A DNA stretch of 64,000 bases from Christiangramia flava JLT2011 (lineage in GTDB: Bacteria; Bacteroidota; Bacteroidia; Flavobacteriales; Flavobacteriaceae), in contig NZ_CP016359.1 of assembly GCF_001951155.1 (NCBI RefSeq), positions 2,628,001 through 2,692,000 of the forward strand, given 5' to 3'. Position numbers and translations under genes: made by a program. Below are positions 27,857 through 37,361 of the stretch, in pieces. Positions within the stretch are counted from its first letter, which is position 1. Every line of letters begins with the position of its first letter. The notes under the pieces were generated by a model. It made no database searches and was not told the origin of the DNA. It saw only the letters and a list, made by a program, of their open reading frames with translations.

Positions 27857-28735
27857 ATGAAAGAAATCAATCCGTCCCAATTCTATGCTGAAGGTGCCAT
27901 AAACCTTGAAGAACGGCCTACTTTCCTGGACCTGCAGGCTAAGGAAAAGAAAATCGAAAAAGAGCTGGAAAATGTGCGTGAAGATCTGGGGGAATGGCAG
28001 GACGTGCTATATGCCCACGGAAAATATTCGGTTTTGGTGTGTTTGCAGGGAATGGATACGGCCGGGAAAGACAGCCTGATTCGGGAAGTGTTTAAGGACT
28101 TCAATAGTCGTGGAGTGGTGGTTCATAGTTTTAAGACTCCAACTTCCAAAGAGCTGAAACATGATTACTTATGGAGGCATTATATCGCGCTTCCCGAGCG
28201 AGGTAAATTTGGCGTATTCAACAGGACTCATTATGAAAACGTCCTGGTCACCAAGGTTCATCCAAATTATATCCTCCATGAGAACATCCCGGGGATCGAT
28301 TCCGTAGAAGATATTGATGAAGCCTTCTGGGAAAAACGCTACCAGCAAATCCTGGATTTTGAAAAGCATATTCAGGCCAACGGAACCATTATTTTCAAGT
28401 TCTTCCTGCACTTGTCCAAAAATGAGCAAAAACACCGCCTGTTGAGAAGGCTGAATAAAAGCAGCAAGAACTGGAAATTTTCTCCCGGAGACCTGAAAGA
28501 ACGTGAATTGTGGGAGGATTATCAGGACTGTTATGCTGAAGCTATTTCCAAAACTTCCACGCCTGAAACGCCCTGGTATATCGTCCCTGCAGATGATAAA
28601 CCCAGTGCGCGTTATATCGTAGCGAAAATTCTGCTGGACAAGCTTTCGGAATATAAGGATGTTCAGGAACCGGAATTAGCTCCTGAAATCAAAGAAAACC
28701 TGGACGCTTATAAGAAAATGCTGGAAAAAGAATAG
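27857..28735 (+). CDS. Polyphosphate kinase 2 family protein
   Basis: This 292-residue protein carries the PPK2 hallmarks: Walker A-like CLQGMDTAGKDSLIREV (about 62-78), SFKTPTSKELKHDYLWR, and the lid NRTHYENVLVTKVHP (about 122-136). These enzymes transfer phosphate between inorganic polyphosphate and nucleotides. Its size fits the PPK2 group that phosphorylates AMP and/or ADP, but substrate class cannot be assigned by eye. It is single, with a -7-like TATCTTTA at 27830-27837. Confidence 0.93.
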   Translation: MKEINPSQFYAEGAINLEERPTFLDLQAKEKKIEKELENVREDLGEWQDVLYAHGKYSVLVCLQGMDTAGKDSLIREVFKDFNSRGVVVHSFKTPTSKELKHDYLWRHYIALPERGKFGVFNRTHYENVLVTKVHPNYILHENIPGIDSVEDIDEAFWEKRYQQILDFEKHIQANGTIIFKFFLHLSKNEQKHRLLRRLNKSSKNWKFSPGDLKERELWEDYQDCYAEAISKTSTPETPWYIVPADDKPSARYIVAKILLDKLSEYKDVQEPELAPEIKENLDAYKKMLEKE

Positions 28736-28798
28736 TTTCGGGTTTTCTGCGTTTTAATTCCTGTAATAATTACCGTTATTTGGCCTAAATTTTTTCAG

Positions 28799-30187
28799 AT
28801 GAAATTTGTACACCTGCTTTTGGCAATTTTTTCCTTTGCCACCATATTTGCTCAGAATCCTTCAGTTAACGATTCCCTGGAGATTCGTAAAATTTACGAT
28901 ATGTCGCTGCTGAACGGTAAATCGTATGACTGGCTGGAACATTTATCCAATGACATCGGCGGAAGGTTATCAGGTTCTTATGAAGCGCAGCAGGCAATAG
29001 AATATACCAAAGCCGAACTGGAAGCACTTGGTTTGGATAAAGTATGGCTCCAACCGGTTATGGTGCCAAAATGGACGCGTGGAAGCAGGGAGTATGCTTA
29101 CTTGCAAACCGGTCCCGGGGCCACCACTGAACTGGATATTTGTGCACTCGGAGGTTCTGTTCCTACAGCTCCAACGGGCCTGAAAGCACAGGTGATCGAG
29201 GTCCAGGGCATTGAGCAGCTAAAAGAATACGGAAAGGAGAATATCGAGGGGAAAATTGTATTTTTCAATAGACCGATGCAGGCCGATCTGATCCAGACGT
29301 TTAAAGCCTATAGTGGCTGTGTGGACCAGCGATATTCCGGCGCGATGGAGGCGTCTAAAATGGGAGCGGTAGGTGTGCTGGTTCGCTCCATGAACCTTCG
29401 AATTGATGACTTTCCGCATACAGGTTCTATGAGCTATGGGGACCTGCCTGAAAGGGAGCAAATTCCCGCGGCGGCTATTTCAACCCAGGATGCGGAATAT
29501 CTTAGTTCCATGCTGAAGCTGAACAGGGAAACGCAGGTATATCTTAAGATGAACTGTGAGCAGCATGAAGATGTGCAATCCTATAATGTCATTGGGGAAA
29601 TTACCGGTTCAGAAAAACCCGAAGAGATCATGGTAGTTGGCGGGCACCTGGACTCCTGGGATCTTGGAGACGGGTCTCACGACGATGGTGCAGGTTGCGT
29701 ACAAAGCATGGAGGTGCTGAGATTATTCAGGGAAATTGGCTATAAACCGAAACGCACTATTCGCGTTGTCCTCTTTATGAATGAAGAAAACGGACTTCGT
29801 GGTGGAAATAAATATGCGGAGGTGGCTCGTGAAAAAGGTGAAAACCATGTGTTTGCGCTGGAAAGTGATGCTGGTGGATTTACGCCAAGAGGTTTCAATT
29901 TCAATAGCAGCGTTGCACAATTTGAGAAGATCACTTCCTGGAAATCTTTGTTCGAACCGTACCTGATCCATCTTTTTGCCAAAGGCGGTGGCGGAGCAGA
30001 TATCGGTCCTCTGGGGAATTCGGGGAATATTGCTCTTGCCGGCCTGATGCCTGATTCTCAGCGTTACTTCGATTACCACCACGCCGCGAATGATACCTTT
30101 GAAGCGGTGAATAAACGGGAACTGGAGCTTGGTGCTGCAACCATGGCATCGTTGATGTACTTGGTGGATCAATACGGTCTTGATTAA
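28799..30187 (+). CDS. M28 family metallopeptidase with PA domain
   Basis: This 462-residue secreted enzyme has a signal peptide (cleavage near IFAQ). A PA-type insert lies at about 125-250, and the M28 catalytic domain follows. Zinc ligands are visible in GGHLDSWDLGDG, SHDDGAGC, FMNEENGLRGG, ESDAGG and YHHAANDT. It resembles carboxypeptidase Q/aminopeptidase-type enzymes that trim peptides in the periplasm. It stands alone. Confidence 0.93.
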   Translation: MKFVHLLLAIFSFATIFAQNPSVNDSLEIRKIYDMSLLNGKSYDWLEHLSNDIGGRLSGSYEAQQAIEYTKAELEALGLDKVWLQPVMVPKWTRGSREYAYLQTGPGATTELDICALGGSVPTAPTGLKAQVIEVQGIEQLKEYGKENIEGKIVFFNRPMQADLIQTFKAYSGCVDQRYSGAMEASKMGAVGVLVRSMNLRIDDFPHTGSMSYGDLPEREQIPAAAISTQDAEYLSSMLKLNRETQVYLKMNCEQHEDVQSYNVIGEITGSEKPEEIMVVGGHLDSWDLGDGSHDDGAGCVQSMEVLRLFREIGYKPKRTIRVVLFMNEENGLRGGNKYAEVAREKGENHVFALESDAGGFTPRGFNFNSSVAQFEKITSWKSLFEPYLIHLFAKGGGGADIGPLGNSGNIALAGLMPDSQRYFDYHHAANDTFEAVNKRELELGAATMASLMYLVDQYGLD

Positions 30188-30256
30188 GATATGTAACCTG
30201 CTTATGCTTCTGAAGTTTTCAGTGCTTTAGGGGTCTTTTTTTCTAACAGAAAGGGC

Positions 30257-30264
30257 TACCTTTG
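30257..30264 (+). promoter_or_regulatory. Bacteroidota -7 element for the MATE gene
   Basis: TACCTTTG matches TAnnTTTG exactly and lies 20 bases before the TTG start at 30284, supporting that start and a very short leader. Confidence 0.5.
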
Positions 30265-30283
30265 CACACTCAAATAAGCAGGC

Positions 30284-31657
30284 TTGCAGTTAACAGATTA
30301 TACCCGAGAATTCCATAAAAACCTGAAGATTGCCTACCCGGTTATGCTGGGGCAGTTAGGACATGTCATGGTTGGGCTGGTTGATAACCTCATGATCGGC
30401 CAATTGGGTGCGGCGCCCCTGGCAGCAGTGTCTCTGGGAAACGCACTGGTCTTTATCGCCATGTCCCTCGGAATTGGTTTTTCTTTTGCGATTACTCCGC
30501 TCATTGCGGAAGCCGATGGAGCAGATGATATTGAAGGTGGTAGGAGCTTTTTCCATCATGGCCTTATTTTAAGCACGCTTAACGGAATATTTCTTTTCAT
30601 TATTTTACTCATCGCCAAACCGTTGCTATATTATCTCGATCAACCGGAAGAAGTGGTGGAACTGGCTGTGCCATACCTGAATATCGTAGCACTTTCCATG
30701 GTCCCGCTCATGGCATTCCAGGCCTTCAAGCAATTTGCTGATGGCCTTTCCCAGACCCGATATGCCATGTATGCCACGTTGCTGGCAAATTTGGTGAATG
30801 TGTTGTTCAATTACCTGCTCATCTATGGAGTTTGGATTTTTCCGAGACTCGAATTGGAAGGGGCCGCATGGGGCACACTCATTTCGAGATTTTTTATGTT
30901 ATGGTTCATCTGGGAGATCCTTCGCAGAAAGGTCAAATTTTCGGAATATTTCAAATGGTCTAAAAAAGAAATGCTGAAACTGGATATTTTCAAAAAAATC
31001 CTGTCTCTAGGTTTTCCTACGGCCCTGCAAATGCTTTTCGAAGTAGCGATATTTACCGGAACGATCATTCTGGCCGGTAACCTGGGAACCAATCCGCAGG
31101 CTGCCAACCAGATCGCCCTGAACCTCGCATCTATGACGTTTATGATTGCCGTAGGCCTCGGGGTAACTGCTACGATCAGAGTGGGGAACCAGGTGGGGTT
31201 AAAGCATTATAAAGAGCTCCGGCGTGTGGCCTTTTCCATTTTCCTACTGGTTTTTTTAATCGAAGCGATTTTTGCAGTTCTTTTTATCCTGCTGAAAGAT
31301 ATTCTCCCTACTTTCTATATCGATAACCTGGAAGTAATTGGGCTGGCCGCCCAGTTGCTGATTGTGGCCGCTCTCTTCCAGTTGAGTGATGGGATGCAGG
31401 TGGTAATTCTTGGAGCACTGCGCGGCTTGCAAGATGTCAAGATGCCTACCCTTATTTGTTTTATCTCTTACTGGGTCATTGGTTTTCCCGTTAGTTTTTA
31501 TTTCGGGCGTCAGGAACAACTGGGCAGTATGGGGATATGGCTTGGCCTAATGGCCGGTTTGACATCATCAGCCTTATTATTGTATTTTAGATTCAATTAT
31601 TTGAGCAAAAAATTAATACGTTCAAAACAGCAAAAATTAGAATATGGAACTACCTAA
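30284..31657 (+). CDS. MATE family efflux transporter (NorM-like)
   Basis: This 457-residue protein has about 12 membrane helices in two halves. AYPVMLGQLGHVMVGLVDNLMIGQLG is the first-helix MATE pattern, and FPTALQMLFEVAIFTGTIILAG starts the second half. It exports cationic drugs using Na+ or H+. The start is TTG at 30284 (protein MQLTDYTREFHKNL), supported by the upstream -7 element. The next gene overlaps its end by 14 bases. Confidence 0.92.
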   Translation: MQLTDYTREFHKNLKIAYPVMLGQLGHVMVGLVDNLMIGQLGAAPLAAVSLGNALVFIAMSLGIGFSFAITPLIAEADGADDIEGGRSFFHHGLILSTLNGIFLFIILLIAKPLLYYLDQPEEVVELAVPYLNIVALSMVPLMAFQAFKQFADGLSQTRYAMYATLLANLVNVLFNYLLIYGVWIFPRLELEGAAWGTLISRFFMLWFIWEILRRKVKFSEYFKWSKKEMLKLDIFKKILSLGFPTALQMLFEVAIFTGTIILAGNLGTNPQAANQIALNLASMTFMIAVGLGVTATIRVGNQVGLKHYKELRRVAFSIFLLVFLIEAIFAVLFILLKDILPTFYIDNLEVIGLAAQLLIVAALFQLSDGMQVVILGALRGLQDVKMPTLICFISYWVIGFPVSFYFGRQEQLGSMGIWLGLMAGLTSSALLLYFRFNYLSKKLIRSKQQKLEYGTT

Positions 31658-31874
31658 ATTCATACTAGGCGACAATACCGATCATCCTGATTCCATCTTT
31701 GTGATCCATACCGAATACCCGCGTTTCATCATAAATCTTGAAAATGATGACGTAGAATGGTTTGAAGAATTCACTAAGGATGATGAAAAGGAACTAAGCG
31801 CCGAGGCCGAAGGTCTTATTCAGCAGGCCAATGAATTCTATGATCGCGAGGTAAGTCGATACGAGGACGATTAA
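31644..31874 (+). CDS. Small acidic conserved protein
   Basis: This 76-residue acidic protein (MELPKFILGDNTDHPDSIFVIHTEYPRF) has no signal or membrane segment. Similar small proteins occur in Flavobacteriaceae, with no known function. It overlaps the MATE gene by 14 bases and the PAP2 gene by one base (ATTAATGG), so all three are one operon. Confidence 0.7.
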   Translation: MELPKFILGDNTDHPDSIFVIHTEYPRFIINLENDDVEWFEEFTKDDEKELSAEAEGLIQQANEFYDREVSRYEDD

Positions 31875-32446
31875 TGGAAAAACTGGCAGCTTTAGATCGA
31901 GAATTTTTCGTTTTTCTGAACAATTTGGGTTCGGAGCGATGGGACTGGCTCTGGCTGGGAATCAGTGACAAATGGATGGCGATTCCTTTTTACGCGATCC
32001 TGTTGTTTTTGCTTTTTAAAAAATTTGGCTGGAGACCTACCTTAGTAACAATGGTGGTTGTAGCCCTGCTGGTGACCGCCACAGATCAGCTTGCCAATGT
32101 CTTCAAACATGGTTTTGAAAGACCACGTCCCTGCCAGGATGAAGAATTGATGAAAATCGCTCGTTATGTGGCCGAGCGATGTGGCCGCTTTGGATTTTTC
32201 TCTGCTCATGCCGCAAGTTCCATGGGTGTGGCGGTTTTTCTGTCTTTGATCTTTAATAAAACCTATAAACATTTCTGGATTCTCCTGATATTCTGGACAA
32301 TTTTAGTTTCTTTCAGCAGGATCTACCTGGGTGTGCATTACCCGGGAGATGTTTTGGTTGGCTGGATCTTTGGTGCGATCCTGGGCTGGCTGTTTTTCCG
32401 GTTCCGGGAATGGCTTATCCAGAAAATGCTTTCTTCAGTGGTCTGA
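31874..32446 (+). CDS. PAP2 superfamily membrane phosphatase
   Basis: This 190-residue protein has about five membrane helices and the three PAP2 motifs: KHGFERPRPC, FFSAHAASSMGVAVF and SRIYLGVHYPGDVLVG (catalytic His in the last two). Such enzymes remove phosphate from lipid pyrophosphates or phosphatidates, for example undecaprenyl pyrophosphate. The substrate is not resolved. It is convergent with meaB, with stops abutting. Confidence 0.92.
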   Translation: MEKLAALDREFFVFLNNLGSERWDWLWLGISDKWMAIPFYAILLFLLFKKFGWRPTLVTMVVVALLVTATDQLANVFKHGFERPRPCQDEELMKIARYVAERCGRFGFFSAHAASSMGVAVFLSLIFNKTYKHFWILLIFWTILVSFSRIYLGVHYPGDVLVGWIFGAILGWLFFRFREWLIQKMLSSVV

Positions 32447-33523
32447 TTATCTAATATTCAAGAGTAATTTGGCGGCAGCAAAGGCCGTGGTTTTGTGTTG
32501 CTCGATAAGTTCCAATTGTTCTTTTAAGGCAATTTTCACCTGCTCATTTTGGTAAAATCGGTTTTTCAAATATTCATTGATCGTCTGGAAAAGCCAGAAT
32601 TTATTCTGTTCATGCCTGTTTTTTTCAAAAAAACCATTTTCCTGTACCTTTTTGTGATATTCAGAAATCATTTCCCATACTTCGGAAATTCCTTCTCCGT
32701 GCAGCCCACTGCATAACTGCACTTTTGGCTTCCATTGGCTTTCCTTTTCGGGGTACAAGTGAAGTGCCCTGTTAAACTCCAGTTTTGCATCTCTTGCCCG
32801 TTTGATGTTATCCCCATCGGCTTTGTTGATCACGATGCCATCGGCCATTTCGATGATCCCGCGTTTAATACCCTGAAGTTCATCTCCGGCTCCGGCAAGC
32901 TTCAGTAATAGGAAAAAATCAGTCATACTATGCACGGTGGTTTCACTCTGTCCCACGCCCACCGTTTCGATCAGGATCACATCAAAACCGGCTGCTTCGC
33001 AAAGCAGGATGCTTTCCCGTGTCTTCCTTGCCACGCCACCGAGGGAATCTCCACTTGGAGAAGGCCTAATAAATGCATGTTCCCGGGTCACCAGTTTTTC
33101 CATCCTTGTTTTATCGCCCAGGATGCTTCCGTGGGAGACCGAACTGCTGGGGTCCACAGCCAGCACGGCTACTTTATGACCCTTTTCGATCAGGTGATTT
33201 CCGAAGCTTTCAATAAAAGTACTCTTACCAACCCCGGGAACTCCGGTAATTCCTATACGAACCGATTTTTGAGCATAGGGGAGAGCACCTTCTACCAGGA
33301 ATTCAGCTTTTGACTGATGTGCCTGCTGGTTGCTCTCGATCAAAGTGATAGCCTGACCTAAAGCCGTTTTATTGCCTTTCAGCAGTCGGTCCAAAATGGC
33401 TTTTTCGTTAAAGCGATTTTTCCTGAAATTCCTGATGCGCCTTCCAGATTCCGGGTTGACACTGGCTGAACCGGGTTTGCTTTCCGACTCGCTTAAAGCT
33501 GATTTTGTTGGCTTTTCACTCAA
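32447..33523 (-). CDS. meaB: Methylmalonyl-CoA mutase-associated GTPase MeaB
   Basis: This 358-residue G3E GTPase has Walker A GVPGVGKS (94-101), LIETVGVGQSETTVHSMTDF (switch region) and the base-specificity motif NKAD near 233. It guards adenosylcobalamin loading and rescue of methylmalonyl-CoA mutase. A separate MeaB implies a second, non-fused mutase elsewhere in the genome, since IcmF carries its own GTPase. The N-terminal ~40 residues are basic and low complexity. Confidence 0.94.
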   Translation of the reverse strand: MSEKPTKSALSESESKPGSASVNPESGRRIRNFRKNRFNEKAILDRLLKGNKTALGQAITLIESNQQAHQSKAEFLVEGALPYAQKSVRIGITGVPGVGKSTFIESFGNHLIEKGHKVAVLAVDPSSSVSHGSILGDKTRMEKLVTREHAFIRPSPSGDSLGGVARKTRESILLCEAAGFDVILIETVGVGQSETTVHSMTDFFLLLKLAGAGDELQGIKRGIIEMADGIVINKADGDNIKRARDAKLEFNRALHLYPEKESQWKPKVQLCSGLHGEGISEVWEMISEYHKKVQENGFFEKNRHEQNKFWLFQTINEYLKNRFYQNEQVKIALKEQLELIEQHKTTAFAAAKLLLNIR

Positions 33524-33623
33524 TTTGAAGCTGATTTATGACAAATTTATGAATTCGTATTTTGGCTCGTGACCACAAGCATGGTATATTGAAGAAACCT
33601 AAATTACTTAAATTATTTAAGCG

Positions 33624-34049
33624 ATGAAAACATTGTACAAAACTAAGGTAACTACAGAAGGCGGCCGCAACGGTCACGCGAAAAGCGAAGACGGGGTGCT
33701 GGATGTTGCCCTGAGCATGCCTAAATCACTGGGCGGCGAAGGCGGTGAACATACCAATTCGGAACAGCTTTTTGGAGCGGCCTATTCAGCCTGCTTCGGA
33801 AGCGCATTACAGGAGGTTGCCAAAATGCATAAAGTAGATCTTGGTGATTTTAGCGTTACTGCTACCGTAAAACTGGGAAAAACTGATAAGGGGAATCTGC
33901 AACTAGCCGTAATCCTCGATTCTTATCTTCCCGGGGTAGACGTTAAAAAAGGGGAGGTTTTAGTGGAAGAAGCGCATGAGATGTGCCCGTATTCCAGAGC
34001 TACCAGGGATAATATTGATGTTACATTGAATCTTCTCCTGGACGAGTAA
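33624..34049 (+). CDS. ohr: Organic hydroperoxide resistance protein (Ohr/OsmC)
   Basis: This 141-residue protein has the Ohr pattern and both catalytic cysteines, Cys57 in YSACFGSAL and Cys121 in EMCPYSRATR. Ohr reduces organic hydroperoxides with lipoyl-type thiols in the cytosol. No OhrR repressor gene is adjacent. Its end overlaps the convergent DUF2911 gene by 29 bases. Confidence 0.93.
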   Translation: MKTLYKTKVTTEGGRNGHAKSEDGVLDVALSMPKSLGGEGGEHTNSEQLFGAAYSACFGSALQEVAKMHKVDLGDFSVTATVKLGKTDKGNLQLAVILDSYLPGVDVKKGEVLVEEAHEMCPYSRATRDNIDVTLNLLLDE

Positions 34050-34647
34050 CATTTTCAATTTGAGATATTTCTGTCGAGGCGCCATCTGGCGTCTCTTCTT
34101 TTATGGGAATGCTCACACTTGTTTGATCCCAAGCCAGTGTCATATTTACAAATTCTCCCGAATTTTCAAAACTAATGGTAAACTGTTCCAGCGGCCCGGG
34201 AATTCTTTCCACCGGCCGTTCCAGCACCAGCGCGTCATATTGCGGATCGCGGTAAGCCTGTTTATCCATATTGATGCCCCAGGGATACATATGATCGTTG
34301 AAGATAACCTTCCAGCTGCTTGGCATAGGAATAGTCCACAAAGTATATTTCCCTGCTTTCAGTAGGCTGCCATCTACTAAAATATCTTCATTGGTCTCGA
34401 AGGTGGTGGCTTCATTGGCACCGGTTCGCCAAACGGTATCATAGGGAACCAGTTTTCCGAAAATCTCTCTGCCCTTTTTATACGGGCGATTGTAAAAAAC
34501 TTCCATTTTCAGATCTTTGCCCTCGTAGGTCACGGTATCTTCCGGGCTATGCGCTTTGGTATTGTACCGAACGATCATCAGCAATACAAAGCCGAGCACC
34601 AACACGCCTCCAAGGATCTTCAAAAGTAATTTTCCTGTTCTATTCAT
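34021..34647 (-). CDS. DUF2911 family membrane-anchored protein
   Basis: This 208-residue protein has one N-terminal helix (LLLKILGGVLVLGFVLLMIV). The DUF2911 domain follows: VTYEGKDLKMEVFYNRPYKKGREIFG, VWRTGANEATTFETNEDI, LKAGKYTLWTIP. It faces the periplasm; its function is unknown. The C-terminal tail overlaps the ohr gene on the opposite strand. Confidence 0.9.
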   Translation of the reverse strand: MNRTGKLLLKILGGVLVLGFVLLMIVRYNTKAHSPEDTVTYEGKDLKMEVFYNRPYKKGREIFGKLVPYDTVWRTGANEATTFETNEDILVDGSLLKAGKYTLWTIPMPSSWKVIFNDHMYPWGINMDKQAYRDPQYDALVLERPVERIPGPLEQFTISFENSGEFVNMTLAWDQTSVSIPIKEETPDGASTEISQIENVTRPGEDSM

Positions 34648-34745
34648 AACACTGTGAGATTTTCAAGAATCGGGCCAATCGAAATCAGCGATAGTATGCT
34701 AAAATTAAGAATATTAGAAAAACTGAAAATAATTTCAGAAATTTT

Positions 34746-34770
34746 GCAACGCGGCGAATTTTGACTCGTC
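34746..34770 (+). promoter_or_regulatory. ECF-sigma type promoter candidate
   Basis: GCAAC (34746-34750) and CGTC (34767-34770) are separated by 16 bases, the usual layout of an ECF promoter (AAC at -35, CGTC at -10). It lies just upstream of the ECF sigma gene at 34807 and may serve autoregulation. It is less close to TGTAAC than the 39090 element. Confidence 0.45.
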
Positions 34771-34806
34771 ATTAAGGTGAACAACTAATCAAACCAAATT
34801 AAAAAA

Positions 34807-35352
34807 TTGATACAGCATAAGCTCATACAGGCTTGTAGAGAGAACAATCGCAAGGCACAGATGCGATTATACAACAAGTACTGCGACGGCATGTATTACG
34901 TGGCTTTGAGGTTTATGAAAGATACGATGGAGGCTGAAGATGCGATGCAGGAAGCTTTTATAAAAGCCTTCGATAAACTTCACCAGTTCAATGGAGAAGT
35001 GAGTTTTGGAGCCTGGTTAAAACGAATCGTCATCAACAAATGCCTCGACAGGCTCAAGGCTCGAAAAATGGAACTGGTGGCCATCAATGAACAGGTGCTG
35101 GGAACCGTCGAAGATCAGGAAGACTGGCAGGTGGAAGATGGAATCGGGATCGAAGAGGTGAAAAAAGAGATCGAGAATTTGCCTGAAAAATATAAATACC
35201 CGCTGATGTTATACCTCATAGAAGGCTATGATCATGAGGAGATCAGCGAAATACTGGATATTTCGCAGGTGGCGTCCCGCACCTTAGTACACAGGGGCAA
35301 GAAAAAATTGCAGGATGAACTTAAAACTTTGAGAAATGGGACAGGATATTAG
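34807..35352 (+). CDS. ECF RNA polymerase sigma factor
   Basis: This ~181-residue sigma-70 family factor has region 2 (LYNKYCDGMYYVALRFMKDTMEAEDAMQEAFIKAF) and region 4 (ENLPEKYKYPLMLYLIEGYDHEEISEILDISQVASRTLVHRGKKKLQDEL). The most plausible start is TTG at 34807; a stop lies 21 bases upstream in frame. It overlaps the next gene by 17 bases, a sigma/anti-sigma arrangement. Confidence 0.9.
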   Translation: MIQHKLIQACRENNRKAQMRLYNKYCDGMYYVALRFMKDTMEAEDAMQEAFIKAFDKLHQFNGEVSFGAWLKRIVINKCLDRLKARKMELVAINEQVLGTVEDQEDWQVEDGIGIEEVKKEIENLPEKYKYPLMLYLIEGYDHEEISEILDISQVASRTLVHRGKKKLQDELKTLRNGTGY

Positions 35353-35944
35353 AGAAATGTTCCGGAATGAGGAACAGGATAACAGGAGTGCGTTGCCAAA
35401 AGGGCACCAGAAGCGTTTTCTGGAGAAACTGAATGAAGAAATGCCAAGCGAAGAGCGCTCCCTGGGATGGAATCAGTTACTGAAAGTAGCCGCGGTGATC
35501 GTGGTAATTCTGGCAGCCGGTTTGTTCTTTATCTCCAGGACTTCTTCGGAAGAAGCGGGCAACCAGATTGTAGATACGGAAACCCAACCGGTCAAGGCTT
35601 CCGAAGAAAAGAATGAAAGCGACTACCGTCTAAGTGATGTTTCTCCTGAATTCAAAAAAGTAGAAGACTACTATCTGGCCAGCCTGAATATACAGCTTGC
35701 CAAAATAGACCTGACTCCGGAAAATAAAGAACTGGTAGACTCCTTCATGTCGAAACTGGAGACCCTGGACCAGGAATATGTGGCCCTGAATACCGAGATC
35801 GAACAAAGCGGTATCAATGAGGAAACAATAGAAGCCATGATCGCCAACCTTCAGCTGCGATTGGACCTTTTGAAAAAGCTGAAGACCAAACTAAATGAAT
35901 TAAAACAATCAAAAAACGAACATTATGAAAACTATCAGGCTTAA
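35336..35944 (+). CDS. Probable membrane anti-sigma factor
   Basis: This 202-residue protein has a ~55-residue cytosolic part, one membrane helix (LLKVAAVIVVILAAGLFFI) and a periplasmic helical domain rich in Glu, Lys and Leu. It resembles the Bacteroidota anti-sigma-like partners of ECF factors. It overlaps the sigma gene by 17 bases and the next gene by 20, so the three are co-translated. The function is inferred from context. Confidence 0.75.
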   Translation: MGQDIREMFRNEEQDNRSALPKGHQKRFLEKLNEEMPSEERSLGWNQLLKVAAVIVVILAAGLFFISRTSSEEAGNQIVDTETQPVKASEEKNESDYRLSDVSPEFKKVEDYYLASLNIQLAKIDLTPENKELVDSFMSKLETLDQEYVALNTEIEQSGINEETIEAMIANLQLRLDLLKKLKTKLNELKQSKNEHYENYQA

Positions 35945-37322
35945 TTATGCTTTTGTATTCCTGCTCTTCATCGCGGCAGGAGCCGTTGCCCAGACCAAGA
36001 AACTGAGCAAAACCTATCAGACGCCGGGCGATGTGAAGATCGAAATTGACTCGCGGCATACCAATGTGATTATCGAAAACTGGGATCGCAACGAGGTACA
36101 AATCGAAGCCATCCTCGATGGTGATACCGGGAATAAGGAAAACACGCAGAAAATCCTGGAAGCATGGGATCTTAGCACCTCTTCATCAAATGGTGTGGTT
36201 AAGATCAAATCTGGCGGGAACCTGAATATGAATGCCATGGATATGAACTTCAATTTTGATATGGCCGGCCTGGAGAAACCACTGGCGCAGCTTCCGGCGA
36301 TCATGGAACCACTCATGAACAACCTGGTTGGACCCATCCTGGAAAATATTTCGGCGAACCCGCTTCCGCCGGAACTTTCAGAAAATCTGAAAAGCATCAA
36401 GTTCGATTATGATGCCTATAAAAAAGACGGCGATAAATACCTGGAAAAATGGGAAGCAGAAATGGATAAGAAATTCGGAAAGGATTTCGAGGTGAAGATG
36501 GAGAAATGGGCCAAGGAAATGGAAAAAGATTCCGAAAAGTTCAGCAAGGAATACGAGGTCAAAATGGAAGCCTGGAGCAAGGATTTCGAAAAAGACATGG
36601 AGGCCTGGGGCGAAGAATTTGGGAAGAAAATGGAAGCCTGGGGGGAAGAATTCGGAAAGCAAATGGAAGCACAGTTTGCGGGAAAAGAAGCCGAAATGAA
36701 GGTGATGGAAGAGGTGATGACCTCCAAAAAAACCATTCGGTTAAAAGTACCTAAAGATGCCAAACTGGAGCTGAATGTACGCCATGGAGAACTGAAATTG
36801 GGAAGTGTTACCAAAAACCTGAAAGCCGAGCTGTCTCACAGCCGGCTTTCAGCTAACCGAATAGAAGGGAAGGGAACCAATATTAAGGCGGCCTACACGC
36901 CGGTAAGTATCAACACCTGGGAATATGGGGTGTTGTCAACAGATTTTGTACAACATTGTAAAATCGACAAGGCTGTGAGCATTAAGCTGAATTCCAATTC
37001 CAGTGATGTGGTGATCAACCAGCTTCAGAAAACCGGTATTTTGAGTGGATCTTTTGGGAAACTTAATATTAATAACCTGGGAAGCGGATTTGAAAACCTG
37101 AACATTACCCTGGAAAACAGCGATCTGGAATTGTCTATTCCGGATGCTGCTTTCAATTTCACCTATGACGGTACCCAAAGCAAGATTAAATATCCAAAAT
37201 CGATTACGTTGAAATCTTCCAAATCGTACGACACGGAAACTTTGAGCGGTTACAATAAGTCCCAGAATGCCAACGGAAGCATTAGTATTAAAGCAAATTT
37301 CAGCGATGTATTGGTAAATTGA
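35925..37322 (+). CDS. Secreted DUF4097-like protein with an 11-residue repeat
   Basis: This 465-residue protein has a signal peptide (cleavage near AVAQ). A beta-rich part follows: VKIEIDSRHTNVIIENWDRNEV, and later ATPase-free strands such as LELNVRHGELKLGSV and SVSIKLNSNSSDVVINQL, which resemble DUF4097/adhesin-type beta-helix domains. Between them (residues about 191-256) lie six consecutive 11-residue repeats of the KMEAWGEEFGK type, a charged coiled coil. It is third in the ECF sigma operon and is probably an envelope sensor or target; this is inference. Confidence 0.75.
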   Translation: MKTIRLNYAFVFLLFIAAGAVAQTKKLSKTYQTPGDVKIEIDSRHTNVIIENWDRNEVQIEAILDGDTGNKENTQKILEAWDLSTSSSNGVVKIKSGGNLNMNAMDMNFNFDMAGLEKPLAQLPAIMEPLMNNLVGPILENISANPLPPELSENLKSIKFDYDAYKKDGDKYLEKWEAEMDKKFGKDFEVKMEKWAKEMEKDSEKFSKEYEVKMEAWSKDFEKDMEAWGEEFGKKMEAWGEEFGKQMEAQFAGKEAEMKVMEEVMTSKKTIRLKVPKDAKLELNVRHGELKLGSVTKNLKAELSHSRLSANRIEGKGTNIKAAYTPVSINTWEYGVLSTDFVQHCKIDKAVSIKLNSNSSDVVINQLQKTGILSGSFGKLNINNLGSGFENLNITLENSDLELSIPDAAFNFTYDGTQSKIKYPKSITLKSSKSYDTETLSGYNKSQNANGSISIKANFSDVLVN

Positions 37323-37361
37323 TCTGCAGCGGTTATTTTTGGCTTTTTCAAGTCAGACCGC

